A DNA stretch of 64,000 nt from Camellia lanceoleosa. Its lineage: Eukaryota > Streptophyta > Magnoliopsida > Ericales > Theaceae. A program made the translations under genes and the position numbers. Every line of letters starts with the position of its first letter. The first letter of the stretch is position 1. This document shows positions 1 through 11,466 of this stretch, one piece after another. Where the stretch lies: positions 47,876,425 to 47,940,424 of the forward strand of contig CM045768.1 in the NCBI GenBank assembly GCA_025200525.1, read 5' to 3'. Under the pieces are notes generated by a model. That model did no database searches and had not been told where the DNA came from. It saw only the letters and a list, made by a program, of their open reading frames with translations.

Positions 1-243
1 GTGCTATGATTTCCTCTTTTTGTGATTGAATTTTCTCCTTTTGCTCTTGTATTTCCATCTCTAGACGCCTCACATAGTCACTGTCACTAGAAGCAGTGGT
101 AATCCTGACAGAGGATGAACCAAGTCCTTTAACATATCTGGACCTTCACTTGAGCACCTTCACAGATATAGCTCCTCTGGAGTAATTGGAACCAACCCAG
201 GTTTGGAGCAATGTGCATCTTGGAACTTTATCACACTGTCCTG
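1..243 (-). pseudogene. CACTA (En/Spm-type) transposon protein, C-terminal fragment
   Basis: Read on the minus strand, the interval starts after an intron-acceptor-like sequence (GGCAG near 243). It then encodes a short stretch ending in KPGLVPITPEELYL and a stop. After a frame change it encodes a segment with SSDSDYVRRLEMEIQEQ followed by a charged Gln/Lys/Glu-rich coiled coil running off the window edge. A C-terminal coiled coil after an S-D-x-D-Y segment resembles plant En/Spm-type (Ptta) accessory proteins. The identification is from general appearance only. The frame break and stop argue that it is dead. It could instead be an unrelated coiled-coil exon. Confidence 0.33.
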
Positions 244-1167
244 CCATTTTGAAATAAATAGAATAATGAATAAAGATACAATAAAAATTGCAAAGGGAAA
301 TTCAAGCACATTAGTATCTCTCTTGCTCTCTTTCCCTATGTCTCTAGAAGTGCTTATTAGAGGGAAGAGGACAAACATACCAACAGCACCCAGAAAAAGA
401 ATATATTCATATAAATAATAAGGCTTTGCTGGATTAGATTACAATAAATAATAAGGATTTTATGTGAGAAACTCTGCAAGTGGTCTAAAATCCCAAACAA
501 TTCAAGAAGAAAGGGAATTAGATGCCAGATTTTAAAAATTAGACCACAATATTCCTTGGCCAAATGACTTGATCGTCATCAATGCCACAGTTATAATAAT
601 TCAGTTAATAATAAGATAGTTAGATTTTTTCTGTGTTAAGTATAACATTTCTGTAACTAAATGTTGTCTTGACCACATTTTATTGCATATCCAACAGCAA
701 TTTATTATGGCTTACAAGAAGAGACTGTTATATATGATGGAATAAGAAGAGACAGAAAGACATTCCCCTGAATCATTCCAAAAGACCAAAACAACCAAAA
801 TTGGCATCCCTTATGGAGTCCATAAGAACTACACATTCATGAGATCATGGGTTTTCAGAAAAGATATTCAGAACCTTTATGGCTTTAAGTCAAGCTAACT
901 CACAACTGCAAAGTTCCCACAACACAACTAATTAGGCTTATGGACCATCTTCTTTTTTTTTTTTTTTTTTGGGTCTCTATATCATTAAATTCTCTACAAT
1001 CCTACATACACGGAATTTTAACTAAAAAATTTCAATATATGGTTCGGATTCATTGCTTCAACAAACAACGTTAAATTTGAACCGTACATTACTAATTTTG
1101 GGAATAAAATTCTGAGCATAAATTGTTGGTGTTTGGCTTTTTTGTTAAATTATGTGGGTGGGGGGTA
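244..1167. other. intergenic or intronic AT-rich DNA
   Basis: No supported gene. Short open frames here have no recognisable domain. A run of about 20 T residues lies near 952-971. The segment may be intron or flank of the transposon fragment to its left. Confidence 0.5.
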
Positions 1168-1374
1168 ATGCAGAACACAACAGTGCATGAGAATGGATTA
1201 GCAGAAGGGAAAGCAGTGGCGTTAAGGATATCAGGGACTAAGGGTGCATTTTATAACTGCAGTTTTTATGGTGCTCAAGACACCTTTATGATCACAGGGG
1301 CCTTCACTATTTCAATAATTACTTCATCCAAGGCTCTGTTGATTTCACTTTTGGCTATGGCCAGTCCCTTTATG
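1168..1374 (+). pseudogene. pectinesterase (pectin methylesterase) exon fragment, frameshifted
   Basis: Pectinesterases de-esterify cell-wall homogalacturonan. This exon encodes [20 protein letters not shown] followed by GAQDT, the conserved central block of plant pectinesterases, where Gln-Asp are catalytic-site residues. Directly after GAQDT the frame shifts. The next frame reads on with YDH, then [20 protein letters not shown] and GQSLYE, which covers the second conserved Asp (VDFTFG). A single missing base near 1285 explains the break. The exon ends at a GT donor-like sequence (GAG/GTCAGT). No upstream or downstream exons are seen, so only one exon (about 70 codons of a usual 300 or more) is present. 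It is probably a transposon-captured or truncated relic. Confidence 0.75.
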
Positions 1375-1819
1375 AGGTCAGTCAGTCCTATTCCACTACT
1401 CTTTTTTCCATAGGAAACTTGATATGCCTTACCCAAACTTACCTAAAATCACACATGAAATTGTATCCTAATTGATCATTAAAACAAGTTGAAAATGAAA
1501 AATCAAATATTTCTTGCAAATTTGATTTACAAATGGCTTCTACAACTTTTTTATGTTGAAAATGATACACAATAACCTCATTTGGAATGCTATTTCAAAT
1601 GTATGTCTCAATAGACACAACCATGCTATCATAAATTCTTTGGTCACCCATTCAATTTACAAAAAAATAGCAGAAAATGCCCCCTCTACTATGGTAGTCC
1701 TGACAAGTAACAAAGATAGGCACTTCTGAATTACCACTGCTTAAACTATCTAATTGCTCTCAATTACCATTTCAAACTAAAAATATATGCAAAATACAAG
1801 ATGCCCATAAAGAACCAAT
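1375..1819. other. AT-rich spacer
   Basis: No coding signal is supported between the pectinesterase exon and the CACTA-like terminus at 1820. It could be intron sequence of the pectinesterase relic. Confidence 0.45.
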
Positions 1820-1871
1820 CACTACAACAAATTGCACTTTTGGCGACTAAATTTTTAGTTGCCAAAAGTCA
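1820..1871 (+). repeat. CACTA-like transposon terminus with subterminal hairpin
   Basis: The sequence begins CACTACAACAAA, the classic end of plant CACTA elements. It is followed by CTTTTGGCGACTAAA and its near-perfect inverted copy TTTAGTTGCCAAAAG, forming a 15-bp stem with one mismatch. The orientation says the element extends rightwards. The PPR pseudogene homology stops exactly where this hairpin begins. The terminus at 18136 aligns with it without gaps over 32 bp (about 23 matches by eye). Confidence 0.55.
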
Positions 1872-2811
1872 GAACACTCTGCATACATTGTAAGTAAAGT
1901 GTTAAACACTGCTATACCTAAATCAAAACCCAATTTGATAAGGTAGGAGAGTATCTTCATACCTTGATTTAGGGTAACTAGACTTGCGCAGGCACAAAGC
2001 AGGGAGCGAACTGTGATATCATCTGGGCTCAATGCTAGATGCCTCATCTTAGAAAAAAACAGCATGGCTTTGTTTGCATTGCCACCATATGCAAACCTTG
2101 CAATGATTGCATTCCAAGACACTAAATCAGGCCCTTCTATCTGATAGAAAGCTGTTTTTGCAAAATCCAATAGACCATATTTTGCATACATATCACTAAG
2201 CGAGCAAACTGCAAAAGTGTCTCTCCTTAGCCCAAATTTTGTAATCATCCCATGTATCTGCCTCCCTCATTCTAGTTGCAGGAGACTGCCACAAGCACTA
2301 AAAGCACTACCAAAAACAAATTCATTTGGCTGATAAACACCTTGAAACAACATTTCTTTTAAATGGCTCAATGCTTCTAACTCGTAACCAAGTTGTGAAA
2401 AGCCCGTAATCATCAAACTCCATGACATTAAATCCTTTTTTGCAATAACAGAAAACACATCCAATGCATCAACAATTTGACCAAATTTTTTGTACATTGC
2501 AATCAAAGCATTTTGTACAATAAGGTGGGAACCAAATTCTGATTTAATGACATGAACATGCAATTGCCTCCCTAGCTCGATGGAACTCAAACTTGAGCAA
2601 GATCTTATTATGCTTCCAAATGTGAACTGATCTGGCATAAGGCCAGATTGTCGCATTAGAGCTTGTTTGAAAAGTTTTTCTTGCACAAGGAGCTAATCAT
2701 TGCTCGACTACTCTGTCTTGAAGTGTATTGGGAGAAAAGTTGGTTAGATGACATGACAGGTTTAAGATTGTTGACAGTAAATTGCAACCGGGATCTCAAG
2801 GTATTTATCAT
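1859..2811 (-). pseudogene. PLS-type pentatricopeptide repeat protein, truncated pseudogene
   Basis: PPR proteins bind organellar RNA through 31-36 residue helical repeats. The likely original start is the ATG at 2811, giving an N-terminus rich in Arg, Ser and Asn that suits an organelle transit peptide, then SLCKKNFSNKL. A frame change near 2670 follows. The next frame has PPR repeats with GLMPDQFTFGSIIRSCSSL, IELGRQLHVHVIKSEFGSHL, QNALIAMYKKFG, DLMSWSLMITGFSQLGYELE and PNEFVFGSAFSACGSL. A stop (about 2267) interrupts it, then the same frame continues with MYAKYGLLDFAKTAF and DLVSWNAIIARFAYGG. It resembles Arabidopsis At3g53360-like proteins (recognised from memory). About 100 residues are missing between the first two blocks, and the C-terminal half is cut off at the hairpin of the CACTA-like end at 1820-1871. 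Confidence 0.8.
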
Positions 2812-5163
2812 TGTTTATGATTCTAGGAAGCTTAATAAACCAGGAAGAAATTTCACCATTATTGAAACATTAGATTTTAAGGGATCAAAAACTATAGAAA
2901 GGAGAAGACAGGCAGATAGGCGTCAAAGATGTCAAACTGTAGCTCTTTCTGCTGCAATGTATAAGCAGAAAAATGTAAGGGTGTAAAGACAAACACAAAG
3001 ATGCTATTTGCTATTATGAATAGTAAGTAAGCATAAAATATATTGAAGAAAGCATCATCAGCATATTTGGTTACTCCAATACTCTTCACATCGCAGTAAA
3101 GTAGCTAATGCCTGAAAATGTTTCTTGAAAGAGAAGCACTACTATCCTGGCTAGGTAACCCTCACATATTGAAAGTTAGTGCACTTCCTTTCTTCATGCT
3201 ACTTCACCTCTATACGTTGTCCATAATCTTCTTCATGACTCCAACCAGTTGTGAGACTAGTATGTTTCGTGAAAGAGACATCCATCAAGATATGCACATA
3301 AGAAGATAAATATTGAATAGCTAGAATAAGAAAATGAACATAAAAATTCTACAAATATGCAGATAGGCCTAAAGGAACTTATGCACATCAATTTGAGTAG
3401 AGACTAAACTAGAACAGACTTTGTTAAATGATAAGATGTTCTAAGGTATCCCCGCTGCTATATGCATGACCATCTATGAGAGAAGATATGTGAATGTGCT
3501 CATGTGCACGTGAATACACACAAATTTGTCTTTTTTGTATTAATTATTAAATAATTAGTTATACACAAGGATTATGGAGTAAGCAAGTTGCAGACAGGAA
3601 GAACAAACAAGTGATCAGTAGAAAAAACATCTTACATATTCATGCACGCATACCCTTTTGCTACTTGTATTTGCTTGGCCATTTGTAGAAGAGGCCTTCA
3701 ACTCATTTGCCCTATTTTGCATACTCAGAACAAAATATTTCATGGTAGTAGGGTCATCACCTCTTAGATTCATCACACAGCCTACTCAGGCAAAAGCAAT
3801 TAGAAGTTTCTACATAAATTGCTGCTCTACTATACTAGTAATGGCATGTTTTGACATTACTTAATACTGATCTAATGCTACTATAAGAAGTCAATGTGAG
3901 ACGAACAGTTCATTCAGTTAAAAAAAGAAAAGAAAAAGAAAAGAAAGAAAATAGCCAAGTGCGGGTAATTTGTGGCTGTAAACAAAATTAAAAGGTAAGT
4001 ATTTAAAGTGCAACCAATTGAAAATTAACATCCAAATACATACAAACTCATGGAAACAACATACTTCTACAAGTACTTGTGTGGATACAAATGACAACAT
4101 ATGCAGCCATAAAGATAGATATAAAGATCCCATCCTTGTTGATAAACAACACTGATGCCCAAAATTAACAGAATATACTTCCTAAGATTTTATAATTAGG
4201 CTTCCAAGGGTGAATGAGAGTTACATTGGAAGATATCAAGTAATGTTTTAGTTATTATAATTTAGAAGATTTGGGGTTAAATTGTGTTTTGGAAGATACA
4301 CTGGTGATCCGTGTGGCCTAGTGGCATCACCCCAACACTTCCATAGGGCTCATCAAAAAAACAAAAACAACTAATAATATCAGCAAGTTGAAATTTAAAG
4401 TGATACCAACCTTGTATTCATAGTCGCCAACAGTAACCAAAGAAGGGAAGGATGAGAAAAAATTGATGTTGGGCAGTGATGAGAAAAGTTTTTTAGAGAC
4501 TGATTATGCTAAGATTTTGTTGCAACTAGTGGGCAAAACAATAGAGTTTTAAGGGTTTGTTTGGATACAGGAGAAGATGAAGAGTTTAGGGCTATGATTT
4601 TACACAGAGAGGCAACGGTTTGGAGCTGTGATAGTATGACTGTGAATATTAATAAGCAGTTGATTTCAATGATGTGTAGTGGTTAGAGTTGAAGGATTTA
4701 AAAAGAAAGGTTTAGGGTTGGTAAAATATGACTTGGGGTTAGGAGAAATGATGAGGTAGATATGGTTTTGGGGCTTTATACTAATTCAGTGCAGTAGAGA
4801 AGTAGAAGTATAAAGTGGGTAGCACACATAGATTCACGTAGGATTGTGTCCAACTATACATGGACTTTTAAGAGCTCCTATGCTATTCCTATTTGGAAAC
4901 TAAGAATTTGATGGGCATAACCTATCTGAATTTACTAAAACTTGGACTGAAGATCCACAAAAGTGTGCTTGAGCCATCATTACCACTACAAATATTCCAC
5001 CTGGTTTATAAGAATATGAGGAGTATATAAAACTAACCAATTGCCATAACCAACAACTTGTCAACCTAGAAGTAAACATAAGCTAAGAGATGGGACAATA
5101 GTGGGGGCTGTGCATTGCATTTGCAATTTTCACATTGGCAAAGTTGTATAAAAATGTATAAGT
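2812..5163. other. intergenic region, no gene recognised
   Basis: AT-rich non-coding DNA. It contains an A/G-only run (about 3918-3949) and no ORF with a recognisable domain. If the terminus at 1820 pairs with that at 18136, this stretch is transposon interior and retroelement A inserted into it. Confidence 0.5.
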
Positions 5164-5168
5164 GAGTG

Positions 5169-5759
5169 TGACGTGGGTAGGCCCATAAAGGCCATAACCC
5201 ACTACGAACAACCCAAGCCTACCACTTAGGGCCCAATACATAACCCAACTGATAAGGCCCAGCATCATCTGGAAGTCAACATGGCATGAAGGACCAATGA
5301 TATTCAGACACGTGGCAAGTAAAGGGCAAGCCACATCAGCAGACAAAGATCTGCAAAGTTATTGCCACTGCACATCGCCATTAATGCAGCCCCTTACTGC
5401 ATTTATTACGACAACACCTCTCCGTCGGGACGGCATGCCCTCACCCTGAACAAGGTGAGCTACAGCATAGATTTTTTGCCAAGGTGACAGGTCGGAAGGG
5501 ATAATGAAATGATTACCAAAGGATATAAGCCAACGTTGAAGACAAGAAGAAGGTTAAGCTTTTCTATCTCCAATCTATCTATATATTACACACTCTCTCT
5601 AACTTGCTCGTCGGAGGGTTCACTGGGAGACTCCCTGTTCCCCGTTGAACTCTTGTGCAGGTTCATTGGTGGGCTTGACCATTCGGATATCGGTTGGAGA
5701 AGCGTGGACCAGTTCGACCCATTCCATCCGGAACTCGTCATATCATAACCGTATCATCA
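5169..5759 (+). repeat. 5' LTR of element A
   Basis: Starts TGACGTGGGTAGG and ends ATCATCA directly before the primer-binding site. The same sequence recurs at 16042-16635. A TATA-like GGATATAAGCC lies near 5521. The two LTRs differ by scattered substitutions and small indels, so the insertion is not recent. Confidence 0.88.
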
Positions 5760-5760
5760 G

Positions 5761-5780
5761 TTGGTGCCGTCTGTGGGAAC
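5761..5780 (+). promoter_or_regulatory. primer-binding site of element A
   Basis: TTGGTGCCGTCTGTGGGAAC follows the LTR by one base. B and C carry TTGGCGCCGT(C/A)TGTGGGAA at the equivalent place, so this is the tRNA-primed start of minus-strand synthesis. The tRNA was not identified here. Confidence 0.8.
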
Positions 5781-5861
5781 GTTTTGCTCCGCGCGCCAGT
5801 TGTGCTCATTGTCACCGGAGACCCTGTTCCAATAATCCTTTCCTGCTACCCATCAAAGTGT

Positions 5862-7202
5862 ATGGTCACGACTAGATCCATAGCTTCTCACCAAAATGCC
5901 GCCGACCATCAAGCCGACCCCCTCAATCCAAACAACCCACCACAGTATTTCATCGAGTTTACCAACAGCATTAACCGCATGGCCGAGCAAAACCAAGCCC
6001 TGATAAATGCTCTACTCCAAAGAAACCTTCCTATACCTCCTCCTCCACCTCCCGATATTCCGCCCAACCAAGAATGAGCCCCAAACCATACTATCCCCCA
6101 GCCCTATCCACCCAAGTTGGAAGGCTTGCAACCTCCTCCTCCTAATATAAATACACTACCTCGAACCCTGCATCCATCGGTCTTGGCACCAACCCCTGAA
6201 GGAGAAGCCAGTAGCGTCTAACCCCCGCTGCCTTCCGGTGGTGATAACATCCCTCTCTGGGACGCCGAACTCCGAGCCATGAAGCTCCAACTCCAAGGGG
6301 TCATGTAGAACATTCAGCATAAACCCTCTACCACAGCAAACTCACTATTTGTTGCTTCCATCCGGGATAAACCTCTACCTTCCAAGTTCAAAATGCCCAC
6401 CATCGACTCTTTTGACGGTACGATAGACCCAGTCATCCATCTAGAGACCTACAGAACCCTCATGATCCTCCATGCATTCCCTGACGAGATCATGTGTCGA
6501 GCTTTCCCCATGACACTGAAGGGGTCAGCTCGGCTGTGGTTCAGCTAGTTACCAGCAGACTCCGTCTCCACTTTCCAACATCTCAGTGACTCTTTCCTCA
6601 GTCATTTTATTGGAGCCCAGCGCCAACGCCGTTCGCCAACCCAACTCCTCAACATCTGCCAGATCGAGGAGGAGTCCCTGCGCAGTTTCGTTACCCGCTT
6701 CAACACTGAAGCCTTACAGGTGGCAGAAAACGATGATAAGGTCATCCTTACAGCTTTCATGGCCAGACTACGGTCGTCTGACTTTCTCTTCTCCCTCTCT
6801 AAAAACCCCCTCACCTCCATGGCAGCCCTACTCTCCAAAGCTCAAAAATACATGAACGCCGATGATTTCCTAGCCGCTTGCCATGACCCTACAGCAAAAA
6901 CCAGACCCCCCCGAGAAAAGCGAAAAGACTCAGAAACCAAAAACACTCAATACAATAACCCAACAACCCACTATACCGACCGACTCCTCAGAGCTGACCG
7001 GATGGCACCAGCCCAACCGCCCGGTCGGTTCGAACGATATACACCACTCAATTCCCCCATAGAACAAGTCCTCAATCAGATCCAGCGGGACTACCCCTTC
7101 CAATCGGAAAGACCAGTCCAAATATTGCCGCTTCTACCAGGACCACGGCCATACTACCAATGACTGCGTCAACCTCAAAGATCAGGTCAAGACCTTAATA
7201 TG
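5862..7202 (+). pseudogene. gag of element A
   Basis: Gag forms the retrotransposon capsid. The chosen ATG (5862) opens MVTTRSIASHQNAADHQ, followed by a proline-rich stretch with polyPro near 6040. A stop occurs at about 6075, with further stops near 6221, 6307 and 6547. The capsid-type core is readable between them: ARLWFS, then LSDSFLSHFIGAQ, SLRSFVTRFNTEALQVA and the following helical region, as in Retrotrans_gag domains. After a frame change near 7120 a CRFYQDHGHTTNDC segment reads as a zinc-knuckle-like motif (C-x8-H-x4-C with an earlier residue altered). At least four stops plus a frameshift make it non-functional. Confidence 0.82.
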
Positions 7203-7499
7203 TTAGGGACGTCTTAGCCGGTTCACGGACACCCATCCTCAGTAGAGGCAAAGGATTGAGCCTCTTAGAAACAACCGCCGGCGTATCCCTCCGTGGCAGC
7301 CCGCCCAACCCAACCAAGGCCATGATTGCCCTTTATAGCAGCCTCGGCCGCAAGGTAATCCCCCCCACCTGTTGGAGAAATTAGTGTTATTTCAGGTGGC
7401 CTTGCTTGTGGGGGACCATCCCGCTCGGCTCAGAAAGCAGAACTCAGAAAGATAAGGCAGGGCTTAGACAAAGCAATTGCCACGGTGGACCGACCCTCC

Positions 7500-8284
7500 A
7501 AGCAGCCCAAGTAGTGGACCGAGCCTATCACTTTCACGGACGCCGACTGCACAGGCATCCGTTACCCTCATGATGACCCTCTCGTCATTTCTGCCCTCCT
7601 CTCCAACTACAAAGTCAGACGAGTTCTCATCGACAACGGCAGTTCTTCAGACATCATCTTTCTCAACTGCTTTCGCCAGCTCAAGATTGGGGAGGAAAGT
7701 TTATCTCCTCTCCAAATCCCTTTGGTCGGTTTCACTGGTGACCGGGTGACCTCCATCGGCTCCATTGATCTTCCTATCACAATCGGCGAGCACCCACGAC
7801 AGACCACAAAGTTGCTCACCTTCCTTGTTGTCGACTACCGCTCCGCCTACAACATCATCCTCGGCCACACCGCCCTAAATGCTTTTCAAGCTATTACATC
7901 AACTTACCACCTTGCCATTAAGTTCCCCATCGATCTGGGGGTCAGGACAGTGAGGGGAGAGCAGACAGTTGCTAGGGAGTGTTATGTCGCCTCACTCAAA
8001 GAAGTCAAGCTGAAGGAGGCAATGATCATTGAAGGGCTTGACGTCCGAGATGAGGACAAGCTGGTCAGAGGAGAGCCTGTGGAGGAGCTCGTTGAGGTTC
8101 CCATTGACCTTGCCAACTCGACGAAAACTGCCAAAATCGGCAGCCAACTATCCCCCCAAGCTAAGGCCGACCTTACTGCCCTCTTGATCGAGCACAACAA
8201 TGTATTCGCCTGGACCCACTTAGACATGCCGGTTATTGACCCTTCATTCATAACCCATCGCCTCAGCATTGAACCCCATTTTTA
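7500..8284 (+). pseudogene. protease domain and linker of element A pol
   Basis: The retroviral-type aspartic protease cleaves Gag-Pol. VRRVLIDNGSSSDIIFL begins near 7610. The Asp of IDNGSS is the catalytic residue, and Asn-Gly-Ser-Ser after Asp is usual in this lineage. The downstream flap and second strand read as SAYNIILGHTALNAFQAI near 7837-7900. After the protease the linker leads to DPSFITHRLSIEP just before RT. The frame ends at a stop at 8283 and resumes as RT. Upstream (7203-7500) gag-pol sequence is broken by stops and frame changes. Confidence 0.82.
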
Positions 8285-9590
8285 ACCTTACTGCTAGAAG
8301 CAGCGCATTTTTCATCCGGAGCGCAACACTCTCGTTGCCGCAGAGGTCGAAAAGCTCCTTGAGGCACAATTCATCAAAAACGTGGATTACCCTAGATGGT
8401 TGTCAAACGTCGTCCTGGTCCGTAAGAATAATGGTAAATGGCGACTCTGTGTCGACTACTCCGACCTCAACCGAGCTTGCCCCAAAGACAGCTATCCTCT
8501 CCCCCGCATAGATCTGCTGGTTGATGCCACGGCCGGTCATCAAATGCTCAGCTTCATAGATGCCTTTTCTGGGTACAACCAAATTCTGATGCACCCATCT
8601 AATCGTGAACACACCTCCTTCATTACCGACCGAGGTACCTACCATTACCGTGTGATGTCGTTCGGACTGAAAAATGCTGGGGCCACCTACCAACGGCTAG
8701 TCAATGTTGTCTTCCATCATCAGATAGGTTAGAATATGGAAATATATGTCGACGATATGCTAGTCAAGAGCAAACTCTCTACTGATCATTTGACTGACCT
8801 GTGAGAGAGCTTCGCCACCCTACGATGGTACCAAATGAAGCTCAGTCTGGAGAAGTGCGCCTTTGGCATAGAATCTGGAAAGTTTTTGGGTTTTATGGTT
8901 AGTCAGTGGGGCATTGAAGCCAGCCCTGAAAAGATCAAGGCCTTGATTGAAATGCAGTCACCCAGAACGGTTAAAGAGGTTCAAAGACTCACTGGCCGAG
9001 TTGTCGCCCTCAACCGCTTCATTTCCTGCGCAATGGATAAGTGCCTCCCCTTCTTCAAAGTTCTTCGGCAAACTTTTGAATGGACGACCGAATCTGAAGA
9101 GGCTTTTCAGCAGTTGAAACAATGCATGGCAAAGCCCCCCTCCTTTCACAGGCAATCACGGGCAAACCCCTCTTCCTCTACTTAGCCGTGCCAAGCACCA
9201 CAGTTAGTGCCGCTCTTATCAGAGAAGACGGCTCTGTCCAACGGCCGGTCTACTACATCAGTTGGGCTCTTAGGGGAGCGGAGCAGAATTACCCACTGTT
9301 AGAAAATTGTCCCTGGCCCTGGTCACTGCCTCCAGACGACTCCGTCCTTACTTCCAAGCCCATTCCATAGTGGTCCTCACCGACCAACCCTTGAAGAAGG
9401 TAATGTAGCAACCAGAACTCTCCAACAGACTCATGCAGTGGTTAGTGGAACTCAGCCAGTTTGACATCTCCTATCGACCTCAAACAGCGATTAAGGGGCA
9501 GGCTGTCGCCAATTTCATCCTGGAATTCACTAATCCTACCCCAACCACGGCCCCTCCACCCCCACCAACCCCTACCGACCCAGAAGACCC
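8285..9590 (+). pseudogene. reverse transcriptase and first RNase H of element A
   Basis: RT copies the element RNA. Motifs in order: WLSNVVLVRKNNGKWRLCVD (about 8400), YPLPRIDLLVD, FIDAFSGYNQILM (motif A Asp, about 8554), [13 protein letters not shown] (about 8662), YVDDMLVKSK (catalytic YVDD, about 8743), then GKFLGFMVSQWGIE. A stop (TAG, 8730) lies just before YVDD and another (TGA) near 8803. RNase H follows after a frame change near 9145, with LFLYLAVPSTTVSAAL and RPVYYISWALRGAE. The rest of this RNase H is scrambled by frameshifts up to about 9590, where a connection rich in Pro and Thr leads to the second RNase H. Catalytic RT residues survive, but the reading frame does not. Confidence 0.88.
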
Positions 9591-9596
9591 TCACTC

Positions 9597-9960
9597 TTAG
9601 ACTCTCAACGTCGACGGATCATCCCGCAGGGAAGGCAGTGGGGCCGGTCTCATCCTCACCGCCCCTGAGGGTGGTTATTTCAAATGTGCTCTCTGTTTCT
9701 TGTTCGAGGCCAGTAACAATGAGGCTGAATATGAGGCATTGATAGCAGGTCTCCGCCTAGCCTGCGATATTGGTGTCAGCCACATCCGGGTGTTCAGTGA
9801 CTCCCAGCTCATTGTCAAACAAATTACAGGGGAATTCGATGCCAAGGAGGACACTATATAGCACTCCCCCTTTTTCGCCTCTTCAATACCTTCCACATCA
9901 AACACATCCCTCGGGCAAAAAACTCTAAGGCGGATGAGATGGCTTAGTTGGCTTTTGCAG
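9597..9960 (+). pseudogene. second (archaeal-type) RNase H of element A
   Basis: The translation reads TLNVDGSSRREGSGAG, then a segment ending [20 protein letters not shown] and FSDSQLIVKQITGEF. The pattern [19 protein letters not shown] and SDSQL carries the Asp, Glu and Asp of an RNase HI fold. It is separate from the RNase H that directly follows RT. A second RNase H before integrase is the defining domain of Tat elements. A stop occurs in the tail near 9859, so it is not part of an open polyprotein. Confidence 0.85.
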
Positions 9961-11296
9961 ACCAATCTGACCTCAGCCATGGTGTCCGCCTCGACTGCGT
10001 AGCCCACCCTGCCATTTCATCCAACCAGCAAGAAGTCCAATTCCTTCAAAACGAACCCATCCCTTGGCCCCCAGACATCTTCCTGTATCTAACAACATGG
10101 GGACTTCCAGACGACAAACAACAGGCCACTAAAATCAGCGCCCGGTCGGCTAACTACACTCTTGTTAGCGGACTCTTGTACCAAAGGGGCTTCTCATGCC
10201 CATACCTGAGATGCCTCAATCCTGTTCAGGCGACCTACGTAACGAGAGAAGTCCATGAGGGCATATGTGGAAATCATTCGGGTGGCAGGTCCCTAGCCCA
10301 CAAAATACTTCGCACTGGTTATTTCTGGTCTATTCTCAATCAAGATGCGACAGATTTTGTGCTCAAATGCGACAAATACCAACATTTTGCAAACATCCCC
10401 CACGCCCCTCCTACAGAATTGATCACACTCTGTAGTTCCTACCCCTTCGCCAAATGGGGTATCAACCTGGTTGGCCCACTGCCCACTGGACGAGGCCAAA
10501 CCAAATTTTCCATTGTTGCCATCCATTACTTCACCAAATGGGTTGAAGCAGAACCCCTTGCCACCATTACCAAGCAGAACACAACCAGATTTATCTGGCA
10601 GTCAATCGTCTGCAGATTTGGCATCCCTCAAGCCATCGTCTTTGACAACGGCAAACAATTTGACAATGCCAAATTCAGGAAATTCTGTGTAGAGCTCCAA
10701 ATCCAGCCATGTTTCTCCTCCCCAGGCCACCCCCAAGCCAATGGCCAAGTTGAGGTCACTAACCGTTCTTTTCTCAAGATTATCAAAACTAAGCTGGAAG
10801 CTGCTAAGGGACTCTGGGCTGAGGAGTTGTCGAATGTACTCTAGGCTTACCGCATTACCGCTTGGACTCCCACAGGGGAGACCCCTTTTCGCTTAACATA
10901 CGGCGCAGAGGCGGTCATCCTAGTGGAGATCGGTCTTCCTACCCCAAGGGTTCTACATCCGAATCTAGAACTAACTAAAGAGCTACGTCGGGCAGACCTA
11001 GACCTGATTGAAGAGCTCCGAGAAACAACTGTAGTTAGACGGGCCTCATACCAACAGAAAATGAGAACACATTACAACTGCAGAGTCCAACCAATGGGGT
11101 TCGCCGTGGGGGACCTTGTTTTGCGAAAAGTAACTCTTGCCACCAAAAATCCGACTAAAGGCAAACTGGCAGCCAAATGGGAGGGACCTTACATTGTGAA
11201 AGCTAAACCATGTCCGGGCACTTATTGACTTCAAGACATGGAAGGTCGAGACCTCCCCCATCCTTGGAACGCTGAACATTTGAAAGCACTATTTTC
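9948..11296 (+). pseudogene. integrase of element A, altered at key residues
   Basis: Integrase joins the element DNA to the host. The zinc-binding region reads REVHEGICGNHSGGRSLAHK then KCDKYQHFA. The two His and the first Cys are present, but the second Cys position of the usual CxxC is Tyr. The catalytic core has WGINLVGPLP, where family members (B here: WGLDIVGPLP) have Asp, so the first catalytic Asp is Asn. The second Asp (IVFDNGKQFDN, about 10638) and the Glu (NGQVEVTNRS, about 10742) remain. Stops lie at 10842 and 11226. The C-terminal part (ETPFRLTYGAEAVI region, then VGDLVLRKV and WEGPYIV) runs to about 11290. Confidence 0.88.
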
Positions 11297-11466
11297 AATA
11301 AAAGTTATATTATCGTATCGTCCAAATTGTTTTATGTTCTTTTTGACAATCTATGTTCTCATTTTCTCTTCATATAGTGTAAATTTATGACCCCATGGGC
11401 TACACTTTGTATAACAACAAGCTTATATCTCAGTTATCTGTGGTATTCCAATAACGCATTGATTGC

